A stretch of DNA of 64,000 bases, from contig OX352773.1 in the NCBI GenBank assembly GCA_947095535.1, forward strand, positions 3,348,001 to 3,412,000. The letters are read 5' to 3'. The stretch is from Poecilobothrus nobilitatus. Taxonomy: Eukaryota; Arthropoda; Insecta; Diptera; Dolichopodidae. Both the position numbers and the translations under genes were made by a program. The first letter of the stretch is position 1; each line of letters opens with the position of its first letter. A model generated the notes under the pieces. It was not told the DNA's origin and made no database searches. It saw only the letters and a list, made by a program, of their open reading frames with translations. This document shows positions 26,969-40,479 of the stretch, piece by piece.

Positions 26969-29711
26969 ATTACCGGTTCATATGTCTAACAGGCAAACAA
27001 AATCCAAACTATATTGACTAATATTGATAAAAAATCGGTATAAAATAAATAACTTTTTTTTGAAAATAAAAAAATTTTGTAATTTGTAATTGTTAACGTT
27101 ATTATTTTGTAATATATGTACAAAGGTTACATGAGGTTGAAATTTATGTTAGCTTGTAATTTTTGGCTCATCATGTAAGTTTAGGCAATTTTGTTACATT
27201 TTACATTCAAAAACCCAATTAACCAATAAAAGTTTAAAAACTTCGTTGCAATTTATAATTTTCTATAGCCCTTAAGCTTATTTTAGGTAAACAGTGTTAA
27301 ACATTATAACATGAATCCCAAATAGTTTTTTAGGACGGAAATAAGCTAATTTAAATGTATTTTAACAATAATATTCTAATATATGGAAAACTCTTACTTT
27401 AAAAAGTCTGTGGACTGTGCCTAATACCACAAAGAATTCATAAAAAAAATGAAATATTTTAACAAAAATATTAAATTTTACAATAAAAATTTCTAAGGTT
27501 GTAAAAATTTTCGAACAAAATTTAAAAAGATCCTTTTCTAAGAAAAAAAACATAAAAGAAAACAAAAAAATATACCTTCGTCAAGAAAATTTGTTCAACA
27601 TACTCGTATTAAATATCAAAACAAACAGAAATTTATTTAAAAACCAAAAATAATGTAATTATTATGTTTTGAATACTTACAAAATAATATTGTTTTGAAC
27701 AAGGATAATAATTCTATTAAATTTTTTTTCAATTTTTTGAATAAACCGAAAAAATTAAATTATACAAAACATAAAACTATAGATACTTCGTTAATTTACA
27801 AATTGAGTTAATTAGGATAGGGATTCCAAATACTAATTACAAAACTGAAAATTTAGAATCGTACTCTAAAAGTAAATTATTTGAAGTTTCTGTGATCTCG
27901 TCGAATAGTTAAAAATAATTTAAATGTTAATATAATTTTTCAACTGTTTCTTTCTGTTGTATGTTTCCAAACCAATCCCCAAACAAAACAGTACACTGGT
28001 ATTAGGTTCTAACCTAATATTTTGTTTAAAAAAGGAGGTGGCGTTTAGTTGGTTAAAGTCGAATACTATCAAAGTAAATTCGCGCGTTGATCTCATTGGT
28101 TTCTTTCCAAATTACCACCTACCCTCGCAACAAATAAACATCCTATTGATATCTTGAAAAAAACTTCCATCAATAATATAAACGATTTATCTGATCGTTG
28201 AACAAAAGCAAATTATTCAAGCAATGATTTTATTTTATTTATAACTAAGTGTTTTATAAGTTTTGTTGCTATGCAGATTAAGAATAATATTTTAGAAATA
28301 AGTAAGAAATTGAAAACATATCCATATTCTAAACTAAAAAATATGAAAATTGCCTCAATCTTCTTCTATACAATTACAATCGTCACAGAAACAGTGTTAA
28401 ATTAACTTTTATTAGCATTCTTCAATTCTTACGATTTCTGAAACGATTAAGAACTAAAAATTTTAACATTTAAACAATCTAATCTAACGATCAATTGGAC
28501 AATTTAATTAATCCTTAAAATAATCATTATCCTTCACAATTAAAATATACTAGTAATAATATTAAAGAATTTAATTTATATTTATCTTTTGCAGGACAGG
28601 ATGACATCAAAATGAATACAAAAATTAAAAGATATGAAACAAAATTAAATAAGATATGTATCTAATGTGTTGAAAAAAATTGAAAAAGGATTTTCCATTA
28701 CGACAAATTATTTTCTAAAAACAAAAAAAAAAATCAAAAAAACAAAATTAATAAATTTTAATTAAACTCTAAAACATTCATGTTATCATTAATTATCTAT
28801 AGTTATTTATAAATTAACCAATACATTCTTATAAGAATAAAATTATTTTTCCTAAAACAACTTTTTGTAAAAATTTATACTTCTTTTTTATGTTCAGTTC
28901 ATGACTATCTGTAGCATGATTTTTTTTTTTTTTTTCAAAAAATAATTTAACTATATATAAATCCTTATTTATTAGAGTAATAATTAAATTAAATTCCTAA
29001 AATATCCTCTAACAATTAATTACTACATACAAATATACAGTTAGTGATTATAAGTAGACCCAAAAAAAAAAAATCTTATTGTATCTTTTATTGTATTTTT
29101 TATGTTTTAGGATTACGTTATCAAAGTAATTTTATTCTTATCTATAATAACCCTCTCAAATTAATACCGCAGATTAGGTTCTCATAAATCAAACGAAAAT
29201 CAAGTATGTGTTTTTGAGTTAAGGTCATCTATATTCGTTTCAGATTTATCTTTAGTCTAATTTCAAAAATTTTTAATCGAATTATTTTGTCCAATTTTAT
29301 ATTATTTTTAAAGCTCCATAAATCGCTTTTATAACTTTTGATTGTTCCATATTACTCTATGATAACTAACTTTTTTTAAGTTGTTTTGTAAAGATAAAAG
29401 TGGTAGAATATTTTACAACACCATACAGATAATCGACATTCTTTACAATTAATTAAGAAAAAATTAATTGACTAAATTTTATCCTAAATTAATGTTTACA
29501 CGTTTTTAATGTTTGCTGTTAACAAGATACTAAAAAAAATAATTCCCTATACATAAATAGACTCCTTTTTCTAATTACTATCTACAACTGATTGTTATTC
29601 GTATCCCCAAAATTCAATGTGAGAAATAACAATTTTTTTTCTCAATTTATGTACATGTGTTTTAAGATTTACAATATTAATTTCTTCTTTTTTACATCTT
29701 ATTACCTTTTT

Positions 29712-30491
29712 AGCACATTTCCAAAAAAAACTTTAAAAAAATGTACCTCTTTGTTTCACTCTGTCCGTCCATCCGTCTGTCCGTCTGTTTACAAAAACTT
29801 CTACACCGTTATAGATAGAGAAGAAAAATGTTATGTCTTATAAAAAAGGTCTTATAAAAAAATGAATGTTGTAGAACAACTTTTTCATGTAGCCTCCTCC
29901 ATTACGAAGCTACAGCCCCTCAAACTTTGAAAAAGCCCTATTTTTAAATTCGTATATCTCATGTTCTACATAATATTTTTTCAATCTGAAAACACCATTC
30001 GACTAGAATTTTTTTTTACCTTTATAAATAAATATCAAAATTATATAAGTGTTTTGAATTTAGTATTTAATTTACCGTTATGCCGACACCAAATTTTGCA
30101 TGATTTTTCCTTTTTCATAACTCCGGTACGCTTTTAGATAGGGACTTGAAATTTTAAAGTAAGAAAGAACTTTTAGAATTAGTAGAAGTTTCCTCAGAAA
30201 TTTTTTTGGACCACTCCCTATTAATAAGCTATTAGGGCTCAAAAATTGAAAATTTGCAAAATAAAGGTTCAATAAAATATTTTTACGTATGTTAAAAATA
30301 TTTTTAGGGTTTTCTTAGTTATATAGGGTTTCGGACTTACAATCACATAAAATTGCAAAAAAGTCCTATTTTCACATTTTTTCTTATATGAAATTTTCAA
30401 ATTTTGATGCAAGTCACATTTCTAAACAGTTTCTATTATCTTTTGGAAATGTGCGCTTTTAAAAACCGTTGGTTTACATTCTACCTTGTTT
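29712..30491 (+). mobile_element. HINE-B copy 1, near complete
   Basis: Starts AGCACATTTCC (29712) and carries a GTCC/GTCT tract at 29761-29785. It has core blocks CTACAGCCCCTCAAACTTTG, ACCGTTATGCC and CTCCGGTACGC, then TTTTGGAAATGTGC at 30441-30454, inverted relative to the start. A 3' hairpin AAACC-GTT-GGTTT (30463-30475) comes before CATTCTACCTTGTTT. Insertion lies between T residues. This layout matches Helentron-associated interspersed elements. The open frame at 30078-30272 is incidental. Confidence 0.8.
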
Positions 30492-31149
30492 CTTTTTATG
30501 TTACTTTACTGGGCCTTTTATTAATACATAAATAATATTTTTAAAAAAAATTATTGAGTTCTAGTCATATGTTAACTGCTTTTTATTACAATACGATATA
30601 AACGCTTAAAAAACTTCGAATATCCTTAAGATAATAATAAAACAAAATGAACTAAAATAATATTAGATATAAAAAAATATAAAAATATTAAATTAATATT
30701 GAAATGTATAATTTTAATTATTAATGTTGTTACACAAGTATATTTAAAGTGTTTAACATATTATTCAATATTTAAAAATTTCGAACTAATATTTTGTTCT
30801 ACAAAACGTTATTCAATATGTCAAAATATTTGATATGATTTCCAATAAAAAATTTTCACTAAAAATCTCTTTCACAGTAAAAATGACTGATAAATCTGAT
30901 TGCATAATGTCAGCAAAAATCTTAAGAGATTCATTATCAATTTCAAATATCCTTTTTCATTCCAATCCTTATCTCATTTCACAAAATCAAAACTACTTCA
31001 CTTCATAGTATAACAGAACATATTCCTATAGTTTATAGTTTATAGACTTCTTTATCAAAAATTTTAATATCGTATATTTCAGACCTATAAATGTATATAT
31101 ATATTTTCTATATTAGTTAACTATAAAAGCTGTATATAAACTATGGAAA

Positions 31150-31470
31150 TAACTTTAATTTTTAATCTTTAATGTTTACAACGTTTAAGATACAACAATG
31201 AAATTTAACCATGGTCTCTTTAAAAAATTAATGTTGTGGAAAAACTTTTTCCTAAAGCTTCACAAATTTCAAAGATACAGCCCCTCAAAGTTAGAGAAAA
31301 AACAATACTTTCAAATGTTTACATCGCAAGTTTTGCTTACTACATTTTCAATCTAAAAGCGTCAAACGACAGGAAATATTTTAAGTCTGGTCAAGTCAAA
31401 ATATTATAACATATTGTAAAAAAAATGCCAACGATACCTAAAAAGAAAATATTTATTTATTTTCTCATAT
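31150..31470 (+). mobile_element. HINE-B fragment
   Basis: Ordered HINE-B blocks: AACCATGGTCTCTTTAAAAA, AATGTTGTGGAAAAACTTTT, ACAGCCCCTCAAAGTTAGAG, then AAAGCGTCAAACGACAGGAA. Both ends missing. Confidence 0.6.
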
Positions 31471-31834
31471 TGTATGTGGTGCGGGAACCAATCATGAAAA
31501 AAAAATTAACCTTTGCTGAAACAAAAACTGGAAAATGCATTTCTGTGTTTCATATTTACTATAAGGTAAACGTGAATATGGATGGAATTTGTAAAAGTTA
31601 AAAAAATTTTATTTATTATTAATTAAAGCAAATAATAATATAATAATAACACTGTACACAATTCGATTTATCGAATTATTTAAAAATTCGAATCATAATT
31701 CGAATTATGCGAAAAATGCATAATTTTATAAAAAATATCTTAATTAATGGTGAAGGCGAAGAATTATTGTTAAACGTTAAAGCAATTATTTATAATCTTC
31801 TACGTAAAATAAAAAAGAGAGATTTTAAATCAGG

Positions 31835-32105
31835 GTTTCAATAATTTGTTTTTTTTCCTTGCCAATCCTAGAAGGATTATAGGGTAACCACTAACTTACT
31901 TATTAATCACATTTAATTAAGTTTCAGTTTCTCGAATCATTAATTTCACTAAGCCGTTGATTAATCGGCTGTGGCTATTGTACAAGATAGTAAAACATAA
32001 ATATTTCTCTATTTCTACGCCATCTATTATCTTATGCAAGAAACTTAAATTATTATTATTTTATTATACAATACAATATGAGCTGATATGATATTAATTA
32101 TAATA
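31835..32105 (-). mobile_element. SINE family S2, copy d (body)
   Basis: Shares with 38330-38560 a long colinear stretch including GGATTATAGGGTAACCACTA, TTTCTCGAATCATTAATTTC, AGCCGTTGATTAATCGGCTG and CTACGCCATCTATTATCTTA. The tRNA-like head expected at the right side is not found; the copy runs into a TA repeat near 32105. CCGTTGATTAATCGG is a small hairpin inside the body. Confidence 0.65.
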
Positions 32106-32272
32106 TATATATATCGGTAAAGTTGTAAATGTCGATTTTTAAAATGTAGAATGGCTGAAAATGTCGACTAACATATAGATACCGACTGAGAAAATATTGA
32201 CTGACAATTATTTATAGACTCATAAAATGTTGACTGAAAATATAAAAAAAAAAAATTCAAGAAAAAATATAG
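32106..32272. repeat. GACTGA-rich short repeat tract
   Basis: Contains repeated variants of GACTGAAAATGT / GACTGAGAAAATATTGA at about 32152-32250. The same motif occurs reversed at 33845-33905 (ATTTTCTCAGTCGA). Origin unknown; the two tracts flank HINE-B copy 2 and the foldback arm. Confidence 0.4.
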
Positions 32273-33124
32273 AAACAAGGTAGAATGTAAACGAACGGTT
32301 TTTAAAAGCGCACATTTCCAAAACTCAATACAAAATGTTTAGAATTGTGACTTGCACAAAAATTTAAAAATTTCATGTAATAAAAAAAAATGTGAAAATA
32401 GGACATTTTTGAAATTTTGAGGAGCCGTAACTCCGGAATACTATATAACTAAGGAAAGCCGTTAACACACATAAAAATATATTATTGAACCTTTAATTTT
32501 CATGCCTTGCCGAAGAAAAATGTTTACAGGTGCCTAAGTTACAGGTGTCTAAATATAGCAAATTTTCAATTTTTGAGGCGTAATATTTCATAAACAGGGG
32601 GTGGTCCAAAAAAATTTTCTGAGCAAACTTATACTAATTTTAAAAGTTCTTTCTTTCCTCAAAATTTCAAGCTTCTATCTAGAAGTGTGCCGGAGTTATG
32701 AAAGTAGAAAAATCATGCAAAATGTGGTTTTCACATAACGGTAAATTTCACATAACGGTTAATTTTAACGGTACATTTATTACTAAATTTAAAAAAATTG
32801 TATAATTTTGATATTAATTTACAAAGTTAAAAAAAAATACCTGTCGAATGGCGTTTTCAGATTGAAAAACTCTTAAGCAGAACATAAGATATATGCATTT
32901 AAAAATAGAGCTTTTTCAAAGTTTGAGGGGCTGTAGCTCCTTAATGGGTGGGGCTACATGAAAAAGTTGTTCCACAAAATTATTTTTTTTATGAGATCTA
33001 CCCATGGTTAAAATTATTTTTCTCTATCTTTAACGGTGTAGAAGTTTTGTAAACAGACGGACGGACGGACGGACAGAGTGAAACTAATGAGCACATTTTT
33101 TCAAAATTTTTTTGGAAATGTGCT
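32273..33124 (-). mobile_element. HINE-B copy 2, best-preserved ends
   Basis: On the minus strand it opens with a perfect 9-bp hairpin AGCACATTT/AAATGTGCT (33116-33124 and 33090-33098), then a GTCC tract (about 33052-33077). The 14-bp subterminal inverted repeat TTTTGGAAATGTGC/GCACATTTCCAAAA lies at 33110-33123 and 32310-32323. It ends ACATTCTACCTTGTTTC. About 850 bp, no coding capacity. It is the reference copy for the family in this window. Confidence 0.82.
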
Positions 33125-33464
33125 AAAAAAGTCAACACAACTTTCAACTATAAACATAATACATAATTACAATATATTTTTCAAGAAACAATAACTAACA
33201 AAGAAAAATTGATAATATGGACTACTAAAATAATTAAATTTAAAAACAAATGTTTTTTAGTATAATTTCATGTTCCGTTCTAATAAACATAAATATTCAA
33301 ATTTAGAATCATAAGTATCCTTGTTTGCAATAATATTTCTTAAACATTTCGTTTTTTTGATAAGTTATTTTTAAAAATATGTGTATGCAATATTCTGAAT
33401 TAGTAAGAATTTTAAAGTTCAATTCAAAATCAGAGTGTCTAATACGCTTTTTACAAAATATTTA

Positions 33465-34290
33465 TATTTAATTTATTACAAGAGACCCATGGAACTTACA
33501 TGTACATACATTACATATTATATAAAATATACATATTCTGGAAAAAAGAGTATAGCCGTTATTTTGTACCCGACTACAAAAACACTCTTAATTATTTTTT
33601 TTTTAATACATATTTCAACAGCAAATTACAAAGCAAAATGGTCCTTGCTAAACAAATTATTATCCAAATTTTAATTATTATCCAGTTAGTTCTTAAGACA
33701 GCATCCTTTAATTCGAAAGGGTTCAACATATATATATATGATACTGAATTAGAAGGATTACAGAGGTGGATTTAAAATCCGAGTTATATGCTTTTTCCAA
33801 AATATGTATGTATATGTATACTCAAGATTTCATTAAAAATTTTACTTAGTCAGTATTTTCTCATAAATTATTTCCTCACTCGACATTTTCTCAGTCGATA
33901 TATAACCCGGACCCATATATACACTTATTTTTTATTTAGATTTATTTCACTAATTTATACATTATAAGAAAAATATAATATTTTTTTTTTTAATCTATAT
34001 GAAACCCAGCCAGAGTTTGAACCCTTTCGAATTAAAGGATGCTGTCTTAAGAACTAACTGGATAATAATTAAAATTTGGATAATAATTGGATAATAATTT
34101 GTTTAGCAAGGACCATTTTGCTTTGTAATTTGCTGTTGAAATATGTATTAAAAAAAAAATAATTAAGAGTGTTTTTCTAGTCGGGTACAAAATAACGGCT
34201 ATACTCTTTTTTCCAGAATATGTATATATTTTATATAATATGTAATGTATGTACATGTAAGTTCCATGAGTCTCTTGTAATAAATTAAAT
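33465..34290. repeat. Large foldback: 270-bp inverted arms, 290-bp spacer
   Basis: The left arm (33465-33726) and right arm (34017-34290) are reverse complements at well over 90% by eye. The right arm has one extra ATAATTGGATA-type unit. Shared blocks include CATGGAACTTACATGTACAT, AGAGTATAGCCGTTATTTTG and GACAGCATCCTTTAATTCGA. The inner end of the right arm carries the S2-type SINE head (GAAACCCAGCCAGAGTTTGA), and both arms carry the family C motif. Open frames on both strands are mirror images of each other, hence non-coding. Confidence 0.85.
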
Positions 34291-37200
34291 AAAAAAAGTA
34301 AAAATGGAAACATTTTAACTATTTTTTTTTTATAACAGTGAATTTTTATTTATTTTTTTTGCTTCTTTTCTTTTTTGTGAACTTCAGTGAATTGTGCATA
34401 GTGTATTGTTGAAAGTGACATTTAGTACAGTCAATTAACCTAAATCTCCTACTATATGTTTATTCCACATAAAAAAGAGTTTAATAACAGTAGATAAAAC
34501 GGTTTTATTACTTTTTTCTTTAAATTTTTTTTGAAATAATATGAAAAATTTAATTAACGAATTAATTTTTATAATAAAAATCAAATAATGTTAAACAATA
34601 TTGTTTTTTTAAGTTGAGTTTATAAATAAACGATATAATTTATAATTTTTTTTTTGTGAAATTGAAGCAAACAACATACAATACAAACACATACATCTAT
34701 ATGAGATTTAAAATAATATAGATATGTATTAATGTATAATATACAATAAACATTAAAATCCTTAATGGGAAATGCTTAAACCCATAGATAAGAGAGAGCT
34801 AAAAAAATTTGACAATCAAATTTATCCAATTTGGGCTCAAAGAAAAATGAAAGAAAGAAAGAGAAAACAGAAATTTAAATTTTTATATTTTCTAAAAATA
34901 AAAATCTAAAAAAAAAAAGAATTAATGGTTTTAAAAATTATAATGAAAAATTAGAATGAATTTTTAAAATTAAATCAAATCTGGGTATATGACTACCGCA
35001 GATTTTTTTTTTTTTTTGATGATTTATCAATTTAATTTATGATTTTTTTATGGTTATTTGGAATTTCATGAATTGAAAAACATTTAAAATTTTAACAATT
35101 CAAATATGTCGAATTTGATTTATGATACCCAAAATATGAAAATTTTGTATATGAAACGTTTGTTATTGATAATCTTGTTTTTCTAGATTCATTATAAAGA
35201 TTCAATATTAAGATGTATTTTTTATAGTTTATCGTTTTTTTATAATATCGTGGTTCAAAATTGACAACTTTATAATGGTTTTTTAAATATTGTCAACTAA
35301 TATCCTAAAGATAATAATAAAAATTAAAAAAAATAGCACGCAAAAATCATGAAAATCTTTTAAAAGAAAATTTTAAATTAAATATTTAATTCTAATCCTT
35401 TAAAAAAAAAAAAAAACTAAAGTGCACAAAATTTAAAGAATGTTAAATATTCCTATATACCCACAAATGGTTTATTAACATATCGAAAAATCAATAAAAT
35501 CTTTTATTGTTATTTTTTTTTTTTAATGATTTCATCAATATTCAAGGAATTTTATTAAAATTCCTTTTGAGTGTGTAAAATATGCAAATTAACTTAATTT
35601 GATTTTGATTTTATGAGTAAAAATCCTCATAATCTGATTAAAAAAAAAGTTATAACTCTCATATTATGTTTTTAAAATAATATAAAAAATTTAGTGCAAG
35701 AAGATGAGTTTGATAAATATGAAATAATTGTAGGACAAATAAATGTTGAATATGGTTATAGAAAATATAAATATATAAGGTGATAATACGAATAGTATAT
35801 AAAATGTGTAAAACTAACCTATAGGTACATATACTTTTATTTATACTTCAAATTCAATACAACGATTTTTGTATTACGATACGAACAGATATAAGGGATA
35901 GAAAAAGCAAGAGAAAATTAAGTAAAATTATAAAATCCTAAAACTTAATCACATTTATTATTTCTTTCCACGAAAATTTCAATTAAAAACATTTCAATTA
36001 ATTGGAATTTTTTTTATGAACATGTTAAGTTATAACCCTGAAATGAAACTTATTTATTTATTTATTTATTTACAGGTACCTCAAACATGAATGTTCCACA
36101 TAACTTTTGTCCTACTTCCTAGGTGCACATAACTTTTCTTCTGCTTCCTATGCGGGATGTTTCAAAAAAAAAAATCAGTAACAAACAGATCATAAAGTAT
36201 TTTTTGTTAAAAAGAACAATGTTTTACACATAGAATATATAACATACAAATTACAAGTGATTTCATTTTAGATTTATGCCTCCTTAATCCTTATTCTATA
36301 TATACCTATGTATAGGAACTAATTCAAATGAATTAAAAATTAAAAATAATTCAAAGGAAATAAAAAACAACTAATATGGAAAATATACAAGTAGTTATAA
36401 TGACTTGTTACTTTTTCTAAGTAAATATATATTGGTAAATTATTGGTAAATATTATCCTTATAAGAAAATCAAAATAGTACAGTATAACCAACAAAATAA
36501 AATTTGCAAAATCATCACTATAATAACTTTTAAGACTTATTTTTAAATAGAGCAATTCATTCCGGACACAAAAATACGAATGAAACCTTATTTTTTTATA
36601 TTTGACTCCTTCTCCATTTTTTTTTTTTTTTGGAAAAATTTTTTTCATTTTGAAAAATTGATTTTTGATTTTTCCTAAAAAAATATAATTTTAACATGCA
36701 ACAATGGAAATTTTATTGGATTTTTAAAGGTTAGTACTAGGTATATACGTAGAATAGAAAATATTTCTGTTTTTATTGTTTTGGTATTACTCATATTTTA
36801 TGGCTAACGATTGAACTTGAAAAGTTCGAAATGAAAATAAAAATTACTTAACTCTTTTGGTATAAATTTTAAATTTAGTCTTCTGTGAATAAATTAGTAT
36901 TCTTGTAAACTAATCTTATCGGACAACCGATAGTTCTTAAAAAATATTGGAATTGTTGAAAACGTTTTAAGGTAATAAAATTTAGCATACTGGTTTTTTG
37001 ATTAAACATTTAGCATATTAGTGTTGAATATTGAGTTAAGTTCAGAAGTCGGAAGTAATTGCCTCGAAATTGATACTACAGTCGAAAATTTTTTATAATT
37101 TTATAGATGGTGCATTTCTATTCCAAACATATAAAAATGTGAATATATAATTTAATATATGTATTTTAAACGAGTCCTTTTTATAAACATTAGCCTATCA

Positions 37201-38329
37201 AATATTATTATTTATGTTCATGAACTTTTTCAGTAATACACATTTGTTTTGATCGCACACATCTAATATATAAGGAAGCATCAATATGCCTATTGTGATC
37301 GCCCATATTGTAAGTCTGTCTGTGGGCAATTCGTCAGCTCCAAGTGCCACTTTACTAAGGCCATTTTTACATTTTTTACGAGTATTTTGAAAAGTTATTA
37401 AGGGTAAATTGTTATACAAGTAAAGACAATTTTTTCATACAACACTTTTTTATCCGACAAACTTTTAGATACATCCTTTTTTTCACACGATTTTTTTCTA
37501 AATAATTTTTACTATAATACGAATTTTATTTTTTTGTGTGAAATCTTTTTTTTTGTCATTTCTATACTTTTTTGTGACTGCTACACACTCCCATTTTTAC
37601 GCGACAACCAAATTCTTGTTTTTCTTCTACTGTCAAATGTAAACTTAAACTTTAATTTTCCTATATTATTTTATATAAGAAATGGTTAATTGGTTATTTT
37701 ATGGTTTAAGTCAAGAGAGTTGATATTATTATAAACATAATATATGATAGTTAAAGAAAAATTAAATTTTCAAGTAATTTAAAATGATTGAATCATTATA
37801 TAATATAATATAACCTTTCATATTTTTTATTTATCCTTTCAAAATTCACTTTTGTGCTTGTAATCAAATTTTATTAAAACTGTAACATATTTTATTCAAA
37901 TAAAATTTCATAATTACGTACGTAATACCAAAAATTTTGTTAGATTATGCAATTAGCATAAAATTTTGACTATTTACAAAAAAAAAATCTAAAAATAAAA
38001 ATTGTACTAAGATCTTATATACGAACTACGAAGGCAGTAGTCAAACTAAGATAAAAAACAAAAAATGAGTAGCTTTAGTGATCAAGGAATGTAAAAAAAA
38101 TAAAACAAATAAAGCACTTTAAAAAAGAAAAAAATGATAAAGTAACAATTTCACTTTTTTTTCATTAAATGAAAGTTTTTATATCAAAGATGACCAGAGG
38201 TAAAAAATAAATAGGTTACATAATAAAAATTCTTTATCTAAATAATATAAGATTATAGACAAAGATTAATATTTAATCGTTATTTAATTAAAATATATTT
38301 CATAATATTTTTAATAATTACATATTTTT
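34291..38329. other. Intergenic, one SINE tail, no gene seen
   Basis: AT-rich, with many A/T homopolymers. Apart from the S4 tail at 36055-36175 no mobile element is recognised. Open frames at 36340-36648 and 37198-37419 are discussed under rejected items. Confidence 0.5.
36055..36175 (-). mobile_element. SINE family S4 tail fragment
   Basis: Reverse-strand AGGTACCTGTAAATAAATAA plus further AATA units repeats the tail of the SINE at 24956-25143. A 27-bp imperfect tandem unit (CACATAACTTTTSYYCTRCT) lies next to it at about 36099-36155. No tRNA-like head is present. Confidence 0.5.
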
Positions 38330-38650
38330 TAGGGGATCATAGGGTATCCACTAAGTCTTTCATTATTCATACTTGACTAAGATTCAGTTTCCCGAATCAT
38401 TAATTTCACTAAGCCGTTGATTACGCGGCTGTAGCTATTGTACAAGAGTATGAGACGTAAATACTTCTTTTATTTCTACGTCATCTATTATCTTATACTA
38501 GAATTATTTTTTATTATTATTTTATTATATTTTAATACGATATTAATTATAAGATTATATATATATATATTTTATTAATCTTTATGACCCAGCCGGGGTT
38601 TGAAGCTGAAACCTTTTGTGTGAAAGGCCGGTGTCTTAACCACAAAAATA
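38330..38650 (-). mobile_element. SINE family S2, copy b, head and body
   Basis: The most complete S2 copy. On the minus strand the tRNA-like head (GACACCGGCCTTTCACACAA, then AAACCCCGGCTGGGTCA) is followed by a T/A-rich linker. The body then contains AAGATAATAGATGACGTAGA, TACAGCCGCGTAATCAACGG and ATTAATGATTCGGGAAACTG. The CCTTTCAC block resembles the tRNA-Glu anticodon loop. B box partly decayed (AGCTTCAAACC). Confidence 0.7.
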
Positions 38651-39149
38651 TAAAATTTGGTAGAAACTTAAATGTGATCTTTTATTCACGGGACATAATA
38701 TTTTCAAATATTGCAAAAACAATATGGCCATATACACATCTATTTTACATACTATAAATGACCATTTGCCAAGCCAGAAAAGAAAATCTTTAGTAGTAAT
38801 GTACCTACTGCTGAGATAATTGAAATTTAAACTTAGGCAATTTTTTTTTTTTTTTTTTGAGATAATTGTGATCCGCCCTAAACATTTTTAAAAGTAAAAG
38901 TCATTAATATTTTCTATTTAAGTTTTTAGCAGTATTAACAACTTAAGACTAAATGTAATTTGATACTATGAAAACAAAATTATACAAAATGTTGTTATGA
39001 AGTTATAGAACCTGATTATTTATCATAATTATCTATTATTATATCATTTAGATAAATCAATATGTATAAACGAGAAATTAATATGTATAAACGAAGACAA
39101 TCACTGCGCTATCTGTGAATAATATTTTTATTTTTTTTCCTTTCCACTT

Positions 39150-39720
39150 CTTCAAAGAGTATAAGAATCCACTAAATGACTAAATCATTTTTTATTTATT
39201 ATTTATATTTAACTATGCTTCAGTTATGAAAATAAGTGTTTCCACAGGCCGTTGATTATTCGGCTGGTGTGCAAAATTATGGATCATAAATATTTTTAGG
39301 GAGCATGTCATATGCCTGTATTTCATTTGCCGGTATTTCATTTGACTGTTTGAGTGTAAAAATATATAATTAAGGAAAAATTTTAGAGTTTGTTATACAT
39401 AATTAAAGTTTCAATAATTTGTTTAGCAGGCATTTAGGGCGGCAGTCCCCACTCTTTTACATGTTTTGCGGTTGAAATATGTAAGTAAAACATATACTTA
39501 GGAGGATTTTAGAGTTGCTTACAAAAGAGTTGCTTCCAGTCAAATGATAATACAGGCAGGTGACATACAGTCATATGAAATACAGTCTTGTGATAGTAAT
39601 CCCTATATTATTTATTTTATTAATCAACATAACCCACCATAGGTTTGAATCTGAAACCTTTCATGTAAAAGACCGGTAGACCACTACACTATTGACTAGA
39701 TGAATAATATTTTACTATTG
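39150..39720 (-). mobile_element. SINE family S2, copy c, interrupted
   Basis: The body part at 39150-39300 (AAGAATCCACTAAATGACTA, AGGCCGTTGATTATTCGGCT) and the head part at 39620-39705 (CCATAGGTTTGAATCTGAAA, TGTAAAAGACCGG) are separated by about 320 bp. That insert includes a family C motif (39410-39540) and paired CATATG/TATTTCAT motifs near 39305-39350 and 39555-39590. The insert looks like a later insertion or a foldback. Confidence 0.6.
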
Positions 39721-40479
39721 TTTTATTATTCGTCTTTTATTTTTTAATTGTTACATTGCAGAACATTCAATTTGCTACCTTTTTTATTACAATGATAAAA
39801 TAAAATTTTTAGATTACAATGAAAGATTACAATGAAATAAAATAAAATAATTAAAAAATAATATAGTAAATGTTTACATTATATTTATAAAGCAGAATAA
39901 ACAAAAACAAAAAGATCTGGGCCAGAAAATAAAACTGATATGTTATTTTACGGTTACAAATGAAATAACATTTTTAAAAAGTAAAAATAATTAAGAAAAA
40001 ATATTCCACATCTCCATACTTGTGTATTGCGTATATTAAATTTTAAAAAATTTGTATGGTGCAGAAGCAAATATTTACTTATTGTTTACTTTTCTTTAAT
40101 ATACCCTTAATATTCTTATATATATGTATTTTATTTTTTCATATTATAAAATTTAAAACAAGAAAAAAGTTTTGATGATAATTTGATGATTCGAGAAAAG
40201 ATTCGACAGGCTAGAGATGCAAAAAAAGAATTCTATAGAATGTTAAATATATATCTCTGAATTCTTTTTAAAACTTTTTATTAATGTAGCATGATAGAAT
40301 TAACTTGAATAATTGGTATGTTTATATACATATTTAAACATAAAAGAATTTAAAATAGTGGGAACCCGTAGAACTCCTAAAACTCCTTTTTCCAGAATCA
40401 AATTCCAAAAAAACCGTCCTAATTCAAAACATCGCATACACAAATATATAAAAATCTCTGGAAAAAGGGACAATCCTCA
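39721..40479. other. Intergenic, nothing recognised
   Basis: AT-rich sequence without recognised exon, RNA gene or repeat termini; the open frame at 40313-40585 runs into the family C repeat. Confidence 0.5.

Larger units (their letters stand above)
25155..29711. other. Intergenic with two repeat remnants
   Basis: AT-rich, no host exon recognised. Contains the S3 SINE remnant at 26075-26200 and an inverted-repeat candidate at 26490-26968 (listed separately). A short hairpin TATTAGGTT/AACCTAATA lies near 28002-28021. The open frames at 27362-27565 and 27957-28157 match nothing. Confidence 0.5.

Noticed and set aside
28002..28021. Short palindrome TATTAGGTT-CT-AACCTAATA
   Set aside because: Too short to call a functional site; such palindromes are expected by chance in a window this size.
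28550..28665. Possible exon after TTTGCAG (GACAGGATGACATC...)
   Set aside because: Acceptor-like, but the open stretch soon becomes lysine-rich low complexity and no partner exon is found.
33435..34313. Three open frames with similar predicted peptides on both strands
   Set aside because: They are mirror images created by the inverted repeat; no start context and no family match.
36340..36648. 102-codon minus-strand frame
   Set aside because: Dominated by Phe, Ile, Lys and Tyr with homopolymer runs; typical of AT-rich non-coding sequence.
37198..37419. Minus-strand frame with a membrane-like stretch (LTIWAITIGILMLPYILDV)
   Set aside because: Only one hydrophobic segment, no recognisable receptor or transporter motif, no convincing splice sites; hydrophobic runs are common in T-rich DNA.
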